From assembly GCF_017744135.1 (NCBI RefSeq), contig NZ_JAGHQU010000001.1, positions 1 through 64,000 of the forward strand: 64,000 bases of DNA, in the 5' to 3' direction. Source of the stretch: Endozoicomonas sp. G2_2 (GTDB taxonomy: Bacteria > Pseudomonadota > Gammaproteobacteria > Nevskiales > Salinisphaeraceae). Made by a program: the position numbers and the translations under genes. This document shows, one piece after another, positions 8,922 through 17,345 of this stretch (positions are counted from its first letter, which is position 1; the number at the start of each line of letters is the position of its first letter). The notes below the pieces were generated by a model. That model saw only the letters and a program-made list of their open reading frames with translations. It was not told the origin of the DNA and ran no database searches.

Positions 8922-9869
8922 ATGGCCGGTTCAAGAGCGTCTTGGCTCATCGTTTTACGCGTGCTCGCCACGCTTACGCTCGTCGGCGTGGCCGCCGTGC
9001 TCGGGTGGTTCGCATGGCAGCACTATGTTTACGCGCCGTGGACGCGGGACGCGCGCGTACAGGCCGATGTGGTGAATATCGCCCCGGAGGTGTCGGGCAC
9101 CGTGACCGAGGTGGCCGTGCCCGACGATCATTACGTCGCGAAGGGCGATCTGCTGTTCAGGATCCAGCCGGTGCGTTTCGAGAACGCCGTGGCCGAGGCC
9201 CGCGCAGCGCTGGAACAGGCCCGGGCGCAGCAACGTTTCGCGCGACGCAACGCGCAGCGGCTCGAACGTCTGCCGCGTGGCAGCGTCTCGACCCAGGCGC
9301 GTCAACAGGCGCAGTCCGAGCTTGGCACGGCGAACGCGTCGGTCAGCCAGGCACAGGCTCGGCTGGCACAGGCGCAACAGAATCTCGAATGGGCGACCGT
9401 GCGCTCGCCGGTCAACGGCTACGTGACCCACCTGCTGCTCGATGAAGGCGATTATGCCCAGCAGGGCCAGGCATTGATGACGCTCGTGGATGCCGAGAGC
9501 TTTCGCGTCACCGCCTATTTCGAGGAAACCAAGCTGCCGCATATCGGCACCGGTGACCGGGTGCGTATCGACCTCATGGCCAGCGATCGTAGGCTTGCCG
9601 GGCACGTGGCGAGCATCGGCCGCGGCATTGCCGTGGCCAACAACGCGTCCGGCGAGCGCAACCTGCCGAACGTCGATCCGGTCTTTCAGTGGGTGCGCCT
9701 CGCCCAGCGCGTGCCCGTGACCATCGCTTTCGACGATCTACCGGACGACCTTGCGCTCACCGTTGGTCTGTCGGCCACGGTGCACGTGCAGCCGGATGCG
9801 CGGCCCGGGGCGCCGTCGGCCCCGCACGACGGCCTGGTCAAGCCGCCGCAGAATCTCGACGGTTCGTGA
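8922..9869 (+). CDS. HlyD/EmrA-type membrane fusion protein (AaeA-like)
   Basis: This 315-residue adaptor has a single N-terminal membrane anchor (about residues 9-31, LIVLRVLATLTLVGVAAVLG). A lipoyl half-motif (VNIAPEVSGTVTEVAVPDD), a helical hairpin (residues about 88-145) and the second lipoyl half (ATVRSPVNGYVTHLLLDEG) follow. The start ATG is preceded by GGTGGAG. It would connect the FUSC pump to a TolC-like channel. It is the last gene of the FUSC-DUF1656-adaptor operon and meets the MFS gene tail to tail with no gap. Confidence 0.9.
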   Translation: MAGSRASWLIVLRVLATLTLVGVAAVLGWFAWQHYVYAPWTRDARVQADVVNIAPEVSGTVTEVAVPDDHYVAKGDLLFRIQPVRFENAVAEARAALEQARAQQRFARRNAQRLERLPRGSVSTQARQQAQSELGTANASVSQAQARLAQAQQNLEWATVRSPVNGYVTHLLLDEGDYAQQGQALMTLVDAESFRVTAYFEETKLPHIGTGDRVRIDLMASDRRLAGHVASIGRGIAVANNASGERNLPNVDPVFQWVRLAQRVPVTIAFDDLPDDLALTVGLSATVHVQPDARPGAPSAPHDGLVKPPQNLDGS

Positions 9870-11141
9870 TCAGCCGGGCGGCGTGCGCGTGGTGGCGACA
9901 TCGCTGAGTCGGTCCACGCGCCGTAGCGCGGGGAATAGCGCCATCCACAGGCCCACCACGGCGAGCGTGCCGGCACCGCCGATCACGACCGCCCCTACGG
10001 TGCCGAACAATGCCGCCGTCACGCCCGATTCGAACTCGCCGAGCTCGTTCGAGGCCCCGATGAACAGCATGTTCACGGCGTTGACCCGGCCGCGCATGGC
10101 ATCGGGCGTGGCGAGCTGAATCAGCGACGAGCGTACGAACACGCTGATCATGTCGGCCGCGCCCATGATCATCAGCGCGACGAACGACAGCACGAAACTG
10201 CTGGACAGGCCGAAGACGATGGTCGCCACGCCGAAAATCGCGACTGCCGCGAACATGATCGCGCCGGCGCGGCGCTCGAGGGCGTTGCGCCCGAGATAGA
10301 TGCCCATGGCGAAGGCGCCGATCGCGACCGCGCTGCGCAGCAGGCCCAGGCCGGCCGGCCCGACATGCAGGATCTCGTGGGCGTAGACCGGCAGCAGCGC
10401 GGTTGCGCCGCCGAGCAATACGGCGAACAGGTCGAGCGAAATGGCGCCGAGGATGATCGGGCGCGTCCGTACGTAGACGATACCGGCGGTGAAGCGCGCG
10501 AAGGCGCTCTGGCGCGTGGTGTCCGCGCGTGCCGGCAGGCGCCGCCGGATCAGCGCGATGGCCGTTGCGGCGCCGGCGAAAAGCAGGGCACAGAGCAGGT
10601 AGGCAAACGCCGGGCCGAGCAGATAGACCGCGCCGCCCAGTGCCGGGCCACCGATCACCGCGACCTGAAACGCCGACGAGTTCCAGGCGATTGCTTTTGG
10701 CAGACGCGCCTCACCGACCAGCTGCGGCAACAACGACTGCATGCCCGGCCCGGCAAAGGCACGCGCCATGCCGAATAGCACCAGCACGCCGAAAAAGCCG
10801 ACCGGTGAATCGGTTCCGGACAGCGTGAGGCCCAGAAACAGCAGGCCTGCGATCGCTTGTACCAGCCAGCTCGCGGCCAGAATCAGCCGTCGCGGCAAGC
10901 GATCGGCCGCGTCGCCCGCGGGCAGCACGAGCAGCGCCATCGGCAGAAACTGCGCCAGACCCACCCAGCCGAGGGTGAGCGGATCACGGGTCATGTCGTA
11001 GAGCTGCCAGCCCACAACAACGGACTGGATCTGTGTGGCCAGCGTGGCGGTGATGCGGCCGGTCAGCAGTTGTACGAACGCGCGATCGCGCAGCACGCTG
11101 TGGGCGTCGGGGGCGAAAGATCGGCTCATGGTCGGCTGCAT
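9870..11141 (-). CDS. MFS transporter, EntS/MFS_3-like
   Basis: This 423-residue protein has 12 predicted membrane helices and the MFS loop motif between TM2 and TM3 (GDAADRLPRRLIL). The opening (RDRAFVQLLTGRITATLATQIQSVVVGWQLYDMT) is typical of the EntS-like MFS_3 group, which exports siderophores or drugs. No siderophore gene is nearby. An alternative start at 11129 would remove four residues. The substrate cannot be predicted. Confidence 0.85.
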   Translation of the reverse strand: MQPTMSRSFAPDAHSVLRDRAFVQLLTGRITATLATQIQSVVVGWQLYDMTRDPLTLGWVGLAQFLPMALLVLPAGDAADRLPRRLILAASWLVQAIAGLLFLGLTLSGTDSPVGFFGVLVLFGMARAFAGPGMQSLLPQLVGEARLPKAIAWNSSAFQVAVIGGPALGGAVYLLGPAFAYLLCALLFAGAATAIALIRRRLPARADTTRQSAFARFTAGIVYVRTRPIILGAISLDLFAVLLGGATALLPVYAHEILHVGPAGLGLLRSAVAIGAFAMGIYLGRNALERRAGAIMFAAVAIFGVATIVFGLSSSFVLSFVALMIMGAADMISVFVRSSLIQLATPDAMRGRVNAVNMLFIGASNELGEFESGVTAALFGTVGAVVIGGAGTLAVVGLWMALFPALRRVDRLSDVATTRTPPG

Positions 11142-11171
11142 GCTACACCGATCGGGCCGCTGTGTTTGTGC

Positions 11172-11657
11172 TCAGTCAGCCGGCGGCGCGTAGTGGATGG
11201 CCATGATCTCGAGTTCGCGTTCGCCCTGCGGGAGTTCTACGACGATCACGTCGCCCAGTCGCTTGCCGATCAGCGCCCGGGCCACCGGCGAATTGAGGCT
11301 GATCGCGCCGGTCGCGGCATCGGTTTCGTCGGCACCCACGATGCGGTAGCGATGGGCCGCCTCGTTTTCGTCCAGAACATCGACCCACGCGCCGAAGAAC
11401 ACCTTGTCCGGATCGTCGGGCGTGGCGTCGACGACGGTGAGCTCGTCGATGCGCTTGCCGAGATAGCGCACGCGACGATCGATCTCGCGCAATTCCTTCT
11501 TGCGATAGATGTACTCCGCATTCTCGGAGCGATCGCCCTCGGCCGCGGCCGCCGACAGCTCGCGGGTCACATGCGGACGCTTCTTGCGCCAGAGATAGTC
11601 CAGTTCGTCAGCCAGCGTCTGCCAGCCGGCTCGGGTGATGTAGTCGCGTTTGGCCAA
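11172..11657 (-). CDS. greB: Transcription elongation factor GreB
   Basis: GreB enters the RNA polymerase secondary channel and stimulates cleavage of backtracked transcripts. The 161-residue protein shows the N-terminal coiled coil with the acidic tip (AAAAEGDRSENAEYIYRKK) and the GreB-type sequence REIDRRVRYLGKRI. The C-terminal FKBP-like domain (VFFGAWV, SPVARALIGKRLGD) follows. The only usable start is TTG 11657, since an in-frame stop lies four codons upstream. A rare start would keep expression low. It stands alone on the minus strand. Confidence 0.95.
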   Translation of the reverse strand: MAKRDYITRAGWQTLADELDYLWRKKRPHVTRELSAAAAEGDRSENAEYIYRKKELREIDRRVRYLGKRIDELTVVDATPDDPDKVFFGAWVDVLDENEAAHRYRIVGADETDAATGAISLNSPVARALIGKRLGDVIVVELPQGERELEIMAIHYAPPAD

Positions 11658-11691
11658 GCGCCTGTCTCATCATCGCAAGTCAGCGCGCCAG

Positions 11692-11731
11692 CATAAAAGA
11701 AAGGCCCGCGCGCGGTTAAGCGGCGCGGGCC
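11692..11731 (-). terminator. Rho-independent terminator of the HSDL2-like gene
   Basis: A strong hairpin with arms GGCCCGCGC (11703-11711) and GCGCGGGCC (11723-11731) is followed on the minus strand by a T-rich run (TTTCTTTTAT). It lies 25 bases after the SDR stop codon and separates it from greB. Confidence 0.75.
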
Positions 11732-11756
11732 CTTCGCGCGAGCACCGGTCTACGGC

Positions 11757-12659
11757 TCAGTCGCCGCTATTGCCCATCGACCCGGGCGGCGGCGGTACAT
11801 CGTCGGGCACGAAGAAGTCGGGCCAGAGCGCCTTGCTGGGGTCGACGGCGTACTGCTCGAAGTCGTTGACGCCGTTTTCGTGCAGCAGCACGTCGTCCAT
11901 GCAGAAACGGCCGGTGAAGTCGCGGCTGTTCTTGGTGAGGATGATGTGGGCGGCGTCGGCCACGATCTCGGGGGTGCGACAGTGCGCCATCATCTCGTCG
12001 CCGCCGATGAGGTTGATCGCGGCGGTGGCTATGCCGGTACGCGGCCAGAGTGCGTTGAAGGCGATGCCGTCCTCGGCGAACTCCTCGGCCATGCCGAGCA
12101 CGCACAGGCTCATGCCGTATTTCGCGATCGAATAACCCACGTGCGGGCCGAACCACTTGGGCTTCATGTCCAGTGGCGGCGAGAGCATGAGCACATGTGG
12201 ATTGTCTGATTGTTTCAGATAGGGGATGCACTTCTGGCTGACCAGGTAACTGCCGCGGGCGTTGATCTGGTTCATGAGATCGTAGCGCTTCATCGGCGTT
12301 TCCAGCGTGCCGGTCAGCGAGATGGCGCTGGCGTTGTTCACGCAGATGTCGATGCCGCCGAAGTGGTCGGCGGTCTGCTTCACCGCGGTTTCGACCTGAT
12401 CCTCCTCGCGGATGTCGCAGACGATCGGCAGGGCCTTGCCGCCGGCCGCCTCGATCTGTTCGGCCGCGGTATGAATCGTGCCCGGCAGTTTGGGATGCGG
12501 CGTGTCGGTCTTGGCCGCGATCGCCACGTTGGCACCGTCGGCCGCTGCGCGCAGCGCAATGGCCAGGCCGATGCCGCGCGAGGCGCCGGAAATGAAGAGG
12601 GTCTTGTTCGCGAGCGATGCCACGGGTTCAACCTCGAAGATGTGTAAGGGCGCAGACAC
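11757..12659 (-). CDS. HSDL2-like short-chain dehydrogenase
   Basis: This 300-residue NAD(P)-dependent SDR carries the Rossmann motif SGASRGIG (about residues 24-31), NNAS, and the catalytic pair YSIAK (about 177-181). It also has an HSDL2-type insertion, IAAKTDTPHPKLPGTIH, near the second beta strand. Bacterial members resemble the oxidoreductase domain of human HSDL2, a peroxisomal lipid enzyme of unclear substrate. The C-terminal tail after DDVLL (about 45 residues) is longer than in classical SDRs but lacks the SCP2 domain. It is a monocistronic gene ending in its own terminator. Confidence 0.82.
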   Translation of the reverse strand: MSAPLHIFEVEPVASLANKTLFISGASRGIGLAIALRAAADGANVAIAAKTDTPHPKLPGTIHTAAEQIEAAGGKALPIVCDIREEDQVETAVKQTADHFGGIDICVNNASAISLTGTLETPMKRYDLMNQINARGSYLVSQKCIPYLKQSDNPHVLMLSPPLDMKPKWFGPHVGYSIAKYGMSLCVLGMAEEFAEDGIAFNALWPRTGIATAAINLIGGDEMMAHCRTPEIVADAAHIILTKNSRDFTGRFCMDDVLLHENGVNDFEQYAVDPSKALWPDFFVPDDVPPPPGSMGNSGD

Positions 12660-12776
12660 AGTAGCCTAGAGCGGCGGGGCTCGTCAGGCATCGGCCGCTT
12701 CGGCGCCGGGGGTTAAGCCCCTGAGTGCGACTTTGTAACCCGAAAGTCGTAGGCGGCGCATTGTCACTGACCGCCA

Positions 12777-12875
12777 AATGAATGCAGTTGGCATTTCTAT
12801 AAAACCAATTTAAATCAATATTTTATTTCATAGTGACGGCGAATAATTGCGCGCGAAATACAAATTGCATTCATT
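12777..12875. promoter_or_regulatory. AT-rich control region with inverted TGCATTCAT boxes
   Basis: The 395-bp gap before the aminotransferase gene holds an AT-rich island unlike its surroundings (about 12776-12890). It is bounded by AATGAATGCAGTT (12777-12789) and its near-exact inverse AATTGCATTCATT (12863-12875). The TGCATTCAT core recurs in the promoter of the FAD/Fe-S dehydrogenase operon (24273-24290). This suggests paired binding sites for the GntR regulator encoded at 20487-21155, possibly with looping. Exact -35/-10 boxes are uncertain. Confidence 0.55.
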
Positions 12876-13054
12876 ATTCTATTCGCCTACGCTGAACTTC
12901 CGGTCAGCGCTGTATTGAACGGCGTAGCCCGCGGTGTCGTCATCGAGGCGGCCGCCGGGGCTCGATAACGATCGGACAGAACAACGCAGGGCCGCGTCCG
13001 GCGCATGTCGGCCCGTGGTCCGGACCCGAAAACCGTAGTGTGGAGGAGCATTGC

Positions 13055-14245
13055 GTGAGCTATAAAAGCGGCCGTCATTTTCTGCAGATTCCCGGCCCGA
13101 CCAATGTGCCGGACCGCGTGCTGCACGCGATGTCTTATCCGACCATCGACCACCGTGGTCCGGATTTCCAAGCGCTCGGCGCCGACGTGCTCGAACGCAT
13201 CAAGCCGGTTTTCGGCACGACCAATCCGGTCATCATATTTCCGGCGTCGGGTACCGGCGCCTGGGAAGCGGCGCTGGTCAACACGCTGTCGCCGGGCGAC
13301 CGCGTGCTGATGTTCGAGACCGGCCATTTCGCCACGCTCTGGCGCAACATGGCGCAGAAGCTCGGTTTCGAGCCGGAGCTCATCGATAGCGACTGGCGCC
13401 GTGGCGCCGACCCGCAAGCCATCGAGAAACGACTGGCCGAGGACCGCAATCACGAGATCAAGGCCGTGGCGGTCGTGCACAACGAAACGTCCACGGGCGT
13501 GACCAGCCGCATCGCGAAGATCCGTAAGGCGATCGATAACGCGAAGCACCCGGCGCTGTTACTGGTCGACACGATCTCGTCGCTGGGTTCGATCCGCTAC
13601 GAGCACGACGCCTGGGGCGTGGACGTGACCGTATCCGGCTCGCAGAAGGGGCTGATGCTGCCGCCGGGGCTGAGCTTCAACGCCGTGTCCGACAAGGCGC
13701 TGGAGGCATCCCGGACATCCGGCCAGCCGCGCTCCTACTGGGACTGGCAGGACATGCTGGGGCCGAACGAGAACGGCTTTTTCCCATACACGCCGGCTAC
13801 CAATCTGCTCTACGGGCTGCGCGAAGCGATCGACATGCTCGAGGAGGAAGGGTTGGACAACGTCTTCGCCCGCCACGACCGCCATGCCGAGGCGACGCGT
13901 CGCGCGGTGACGGCCTGGGGCTTCGACATCGTCTGCGCCAACCCGGCGGAGTATTCCAGCGCGCTGACTGCCGTGCTCGTGCCGGACGCCGTCGACCCGG
14001 ACGCGCTGCGCCGCCTGATCCTTGATGACTTCGACATGTCGCTGGGCGCCGGGCTCTCGAAGCTCAAGGGCCGGGCGTTTCGTATCGGTCATCTCGGCGA
14101 CTTCAACGATCTCACCCTTGCCGGCACCCTCAGCGGCGTGGAGATGGGGCTCAAGCGCGCCGGTATCGAACACCAGTCGGGCGGCGTGCAGGCCGCACTC
14201 GATTACCTGGCCGAAACCGCGGGCAGCGCGGCAAAGGTGGCCTGA
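13055..14245 (+). CDS. Class V glyoxylate aminotransferase (serine/alanine/aspartate-glyoxylate type)
   Basis: This 396-residue PLP enzyme belongs to the serine-glyoxylate/alanine-glyoxylate aminotransferase family. It opens with the typical IPGPTNVPDRV, then FPASGTGAWEAAL and the Schiff-base lysine in SGSQKGLMLPPG (about residue 198). It should convert glyoxylate to glycine using an amino acid donor. The overall sequence also resembles BhcA, the aspartate-glyoxylate aminotransferase of the beta-hydroxyaspartate cycle. I chose GTG 13055 because GGAGGAG lies six bases upstream. A GTG at 13040 would overlap that site. It heads the operon with the TRAP transporter. Confidence 0.85.
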   Translation: MSYKSGRHFLQIPGPTNVPDRVLHAMSYPTIDHRGPDFQALGADVLERIKPVFGTTNPVIIFPASGTGAWEAALVNTLSPGDRVLMFETGHFATLWRNMAQKLGFEPELIDSDWRRGADPQAIEKRLAEDRNHEIKAVAVVHNETSTGVTSRIAKIRKAIDNAKHPALLLVDTISSLGSIRYEHDAWGVDVTVSGSQKGLMLPPGLSFNAVSDKALEASRTSGQPRSYWDWQDMLGPNENGFFPYTPATNLLYGLREAIDMLEEEGLDNVFARHDRHAEATRRAVTAWGFDIVCANPAEYSSALTAVLVPDAVDPDALRRLILDDFDMSLGAGLSKLKGRAFRIGHLGDFNDLTLAGTLSGVEMGLKRAGIEHQSGGVQAALDYLAETAGSAAKVA

Positions 14246-14376
14246 GCGAAAACCCATTGTCTCCGGCACGGCCTGCCGCGTCGGAAACTGAGGCATCGGG
14301 TACGTCCCGAGGGACAACACGGCCCGCAAGAGGCTGTGGCATAAGCAAAAAACGAAAGTGAAGAACGGAGGAGAGC

Positions 14377-15369
14377 ATGACTAGAAGAACATCCACCCTG
14401 CTGTGCGCGGTCGCCGCGCTCGGGGTATTCGCCGCATCGGTGGGCGTCGGCCAGGCAGCCGAAACGATCAAGTTCGGCCATGTGGGCCAGCCCGGCTCGC
14501 TGATGGACAAGACCGCGAAGGAATTCGCCAAGCGCGCCAACGAGAAACTCGGCGACAAGGCCGAAGTACGGGTCTACGGCTCCAGCCAGCTCGGCAGCGA
14601 TACGCAGATGCTGCGCAAGCTCAAGCTGGGCACCATCGACATGTCGCTGCCGTCCACGGTGATGAGCTCGGTGGCGCCGTCGTTCGCGCTGTTCGAGATG
14701 CCGTTTCTGGTCAACGACCGTGAGCACATGGCCCGTATTCGTGAAAGCGAGCTCATCAGCGGCAAGCTCGACGAGGCCGCCGAGTCCCAGAATTACAAGA
14801 TCATTGGCATCTGGGAAAACGGCTTTCGCAACATCACCAACAACGAACGCCCGATCAGCAGCCCGGATGACCTGAAGGGCATCAAGCTGCGTACGCCGAA
14901 CGGGCAGTGGCGTGTGCGCATGTTCAAGTCCTACGGCGCGAACCCGACGCCCATGCCGTACTCCGAAACGTTCGTGGCCCTGCAGACGGGCGCCGTGGAC
15001 GGTCAGGAAAATCCGCTCGCGCAGATCTATCCGGCGCGTTTCTATGAGGTGCAGAAGTACCTGTCGCTGTCGCGCCACGTCTATACCCCGGCGTATGTGC
15101 TCGCGGGCGCGAGCTGGCAGCGCATGCCCAAAGACGTGCGCAGCGTGCTCAAGGAAACCGCCGAGGAAATGCAGCCGGTGGCCCTCGAGATGGGGGCGGA
15201 GCTCGAAGAAGAACTCCTGACCAAGCTCAAGGACGAGGGCATGGAGGTCAACGACATCGACCGCCAGGCCTTCGTGGATGCCTCCGAGCCGATCTACCAG
15301 CAGTTCGAGAGCGACGTCGACGACGGCGAAGCGATGATCGAAGAGGTTCGCAGCCGCAAGGACGAATAG
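14377..15369 (+). CDS. dctP: TRAP transporter substrate-binding protein DctP
   Basis: This 330-residue periplasmic binding protein has a cleavable signal peptide (AALGVFAASVGVGQAAET). The DctP fold is shown by IKFGHVGQPGSLMDK, the lobe-crossing LKGIKLRTPNGQWRVRMFK with the conserved Arg that usually clamps a carboxylate, and ETFVALQTGAVDGQENP. It delivers an organic acid to the DctQM permease encoded just downstream. A good ribosome-binding site (GGAGGAG) precedes the ATG. The position after a glyoxylate aminotransferase suggests a small hydroxy- or amino-acid ligand, but this is inference. Confidence 0.92.
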   Translation: MTRRTSTLLCAVAALGVFAASVGVGQAAETIKFGHVGQPGSLMDKTAKEFAKRANEKLGDKAEVRVYGSSQLGSDTQMLRKLKLGTIDMSLPSTVMSSVAPSFALFEMPFLVNDREHMARIRESELISGKLDEAAESQNYKIIGIWENGFRNITNNERPISSPDDLKGIKLRTPNGQWRVRMFKSYGANPTPMPYSETFVALQTGAVDGQENPLAQIYPARFYEVQKYLSLSRHVYTPAYVLAGASWQRMPKDVRSVLKETAEEMQPVALEMGAELEEELLTKLKDEGMEVNDIDRQAFVDASEPIYQQFESDVDDGEAMIEEVRSRKDE

Positions 15370-15380
15370 TCCCGCCTACG

Positions 15381-15419
15381 GCGTACCGCGGTCACGGCAC
15401 AACGCCGGCCGCGGTACGC
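15381..15419 (+). other. Intercistronic hairpin between dctP and dctQ
   Basis: A perfect 11-bp stem, GCGTACCGCGG (15381-15391) with CCGCGGTACGC (15409-15419), encloses a second short stem (CGGC/GCCG). It has no T tract, so it is more likely a partial attenuator or a 3' stabiliser of the dctP message. This is a common way to make far more binding protein than permease. Confidence 0.6.
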
Positions 15420-15459
15420 GCCTCGCTGTAAATCGATCATCTCCTGCGGAGTATTTCTC

Positions 15460-16044
15460 GTGAAGACACTTGCGGTTATTCGGGCGAGCCTCGACCGGGT
15501 GCTGGAAGCGATTGTCGTCGTGCTCATGATCGCGCTGTCGCTCGTGGTCACGGTTGGCTTTGCGTCCCGGTTGCTGGACATGCCCCTGTCGTGGACCGGC
15601 GAAGTCGCCGCCACCGGCCTGGCGTGGCTGACCTACTACGGCGGCGCGCTCGCCGCGAGCAAGGGGGCACACATTACCTGCCCCAATATCGTGAACATGA
15701 TGCCGCCGGCCCTGCGCGTGCCGGTGATCGTGCTGGCCGAAATCTTCACCATCGCGTTCTTCGTGCTGCTGGCCTGGACCGGCTATCAGGTGATGGTGAT
15801 CCTCGAAGGCAGTTCGCTGGTCAGCCTGCCGTCGGTGTCGCAACAGTTGACCCAGTCGGTCATTCCGATCGCATCCGTGCTGTTCATCATCGCCGAACTG
15901 CTGCGTTTCCCCGAGACGCTGGCCTGTGCACGCGGCGCTGGCTTCGTGCACGAGCCCGATCTCGAAGAGGAAATGCCGCAGTCCGCCGAGACGATCGAAG
16001 ACAGCAGCGCCAGCGCGCGCCGCGACGCCACGGGGGAGCGCTGA
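15460..16044 (+). CDS. dctQ: TRAP transporter small permease DctQ
   Basis: This 194-residue membrane protein has four predicted helices and the DctQ signature pattern SWTGEVAATGLAWLTYYGGALAASKGAHI near helix 2. DctQ is the small membrane subunit that pairs with DctM. Translation begins at GTG 15460 after the intercistronic hairpin. The stop at 16042-16044 is one base from the dctM start. The C-terminal tail after about residue 160 is acidic and poorly conserved, as is usual. Confidence 0.9.
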   Translation: MKTLAVIRASLDRVLEAIVVVLMIALSLVVTVGFASRLLDMPLSWTGEVAATGLAWLTYYGGALAASKGAHITCPNIVNMMPPALRVPVIVLAEIFTIAFFVLLAWTGYQVMVILEGSSLVSLPSVSQQLTQSVIPIASVLFIIAELLRFPETLACARGAGFVHEPDLEEEMPQSAETIEDSSASARRDATGER

Positions 16045-16045
16045 C

Positions 16046-17329
16046 ATGGCGATCACCTTCATGCTGCTGGGCCTGCTGGCCCTCATTCTCATCAATGTCC
16101 CGATCGGCGTGGCGCTCGCCGTGGTGGGTGCCGCGGGCATGTACCTGAGCTACGGCGCGATGGCGCTGCCCAACGTCGCACTGACCATGTACGACGGCGC
16201 CACCTCGTTCCCGCTGCTCGCGATTCCGCTGTTCGTGTTCGCCGGCGCGATCATGAACGCGTCGAGCATCGCGCGCCGCCTGATCGATCTGGCCTCGGCC
16301 ATGGTCGGTTTTATTCGCGGCGGCTTGTCGCTGGTGACCATCGGTTCGTCGATCTTCTTTGCCGAGATCTCCGGCTCTGCCGTGGCCGGCGTCGCCGCGC
16401 TCGGCAGCGTGCTGATTCCGGCGATGCGCAAGCGTGGCTACTCGCGCGAGTTCTCGGCGGCCATCTCGTCGTCGGCTGCGAGCCTGGCGATCATCCTGCC
16501 GCCTTCGATTCCGATGATCCTGTATGCCGTGATGGCCCAGGAGTCGGTGGTGAAGATGTTCATCGCCGGCGTGTTTCCGGGGCTGCTCGGCGCGCTGGGT
16601 CTGGCCTTCATGGCGTACTTCCTGGCGCGCAAGAACAACTATCCGGTAGAGGACAAGTTCCGCCTGTCGCGTCTGGCCACGGCCTTCAAGAACGCGTTCT
16701 GGGCGCTGACGATCCCGGTGATCGTGCTCGGTGGCATCTTCGGCGGTTTCGTCACCGCCACCGAGGGCGCCGCACTCGCCGTGGTCGCGGCGCTGATCAT
16801 CAGTGGGCTGATCTATCGCGAACTGAACCTGGGCAAACTCTATCGGGCCTGTCTCGAGGGCGGCGTGCAGACGGCGGTGGTCATGCTGCTGGTCGCGGCT
16901 TCCGCGCTGGTGGGCGACTACTTCACCGAAGCGCAGCTGCCGCAGCAGCTCGCCGCCAGCATTGAAGGCATCACGACCAACACCTATGCGGTGCTGGCGC
17001 TGCTCAACGTCTTCTTCCTGATCCTGGGCATGTTCCTGCACTCGGCGGCCGCGATCATCCTGGTCGTGCCCATCGTCATGCCGCTGATCCACGCGGTGGG
17101 CATCGATCCGGTGCACTTCGGCCTGATCGTGACGCTGAACCTGGCCATCGGCCAGCAGACGCCGCCGGTGGCCAGCGTGCTGATCACGTCCTGCTCGATC
17201 GCCAAGGCGGACGTGTGGCGCACCAGCAAGGTGAACCTCTGGTTCATCGGCGTGCTGTTCGCGCTGCTGATGATCAACACCTATGTGCCGACCATCGCGC
17301 TCGCGCTGGTGAACCTGGTCTACGGCTAG
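16046..17329 (+). CDS. dctM: TRAP transporter large permease DctM
   Basis: This 427-residue inner-membrane subunit of the sodium-driven TRAP symporter has about twelve helices with the family motifs LLAIPLFVFAGAIMNASSIARRLIDLA, EISGSAVAGVAALGSVLIPAM and NLAIGQQTPPVASVL (given here in part). ATG 16046 is chosen because it follows the dctQ stop by one base, and the family begins with a short MAITFMLLG-like segment. Longer in-frame readings upstream overlap dctQ. Confidence 0.93.
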   Translation: MAITFMLLGLLALILINVPIGVALAVVGAAGMYLSYGAMALPNVALTMYDGATSFPLLAIPLFVFAGAIMNASSIARRLIDLASAMVGFIRGGLSLVTIGSSIFFAEISGSAVAGVAALGSVLIPAMRKRGYSREFSAAISSSAASLAIILPPSIPMILYAVMAQESVVKMFIAGVFPGLLGALGLAFMAYFLARKNNYPVEDKFRLSRLATAFKNAFWALTIPVIVLGGIFGGFVTATEGAALAVVAALIISGLIYRELNLGKLYRACLEGGVQTAVVMLLVAASALVGDYFTEAQLPQQLAASIEGITTNTYAVLALLNVFFLILGMFLHSAAAIILVVPIVMPLIHAVGIDPVHFGLIVTLNLAIGQQTPPVASVLITSCSIAKADVWRTSKVNLWFIGVLFALLMINTYVPTIALALVNLVYG

Positions 17330-17345
17330 AAGGCGGGAGGTCTTC

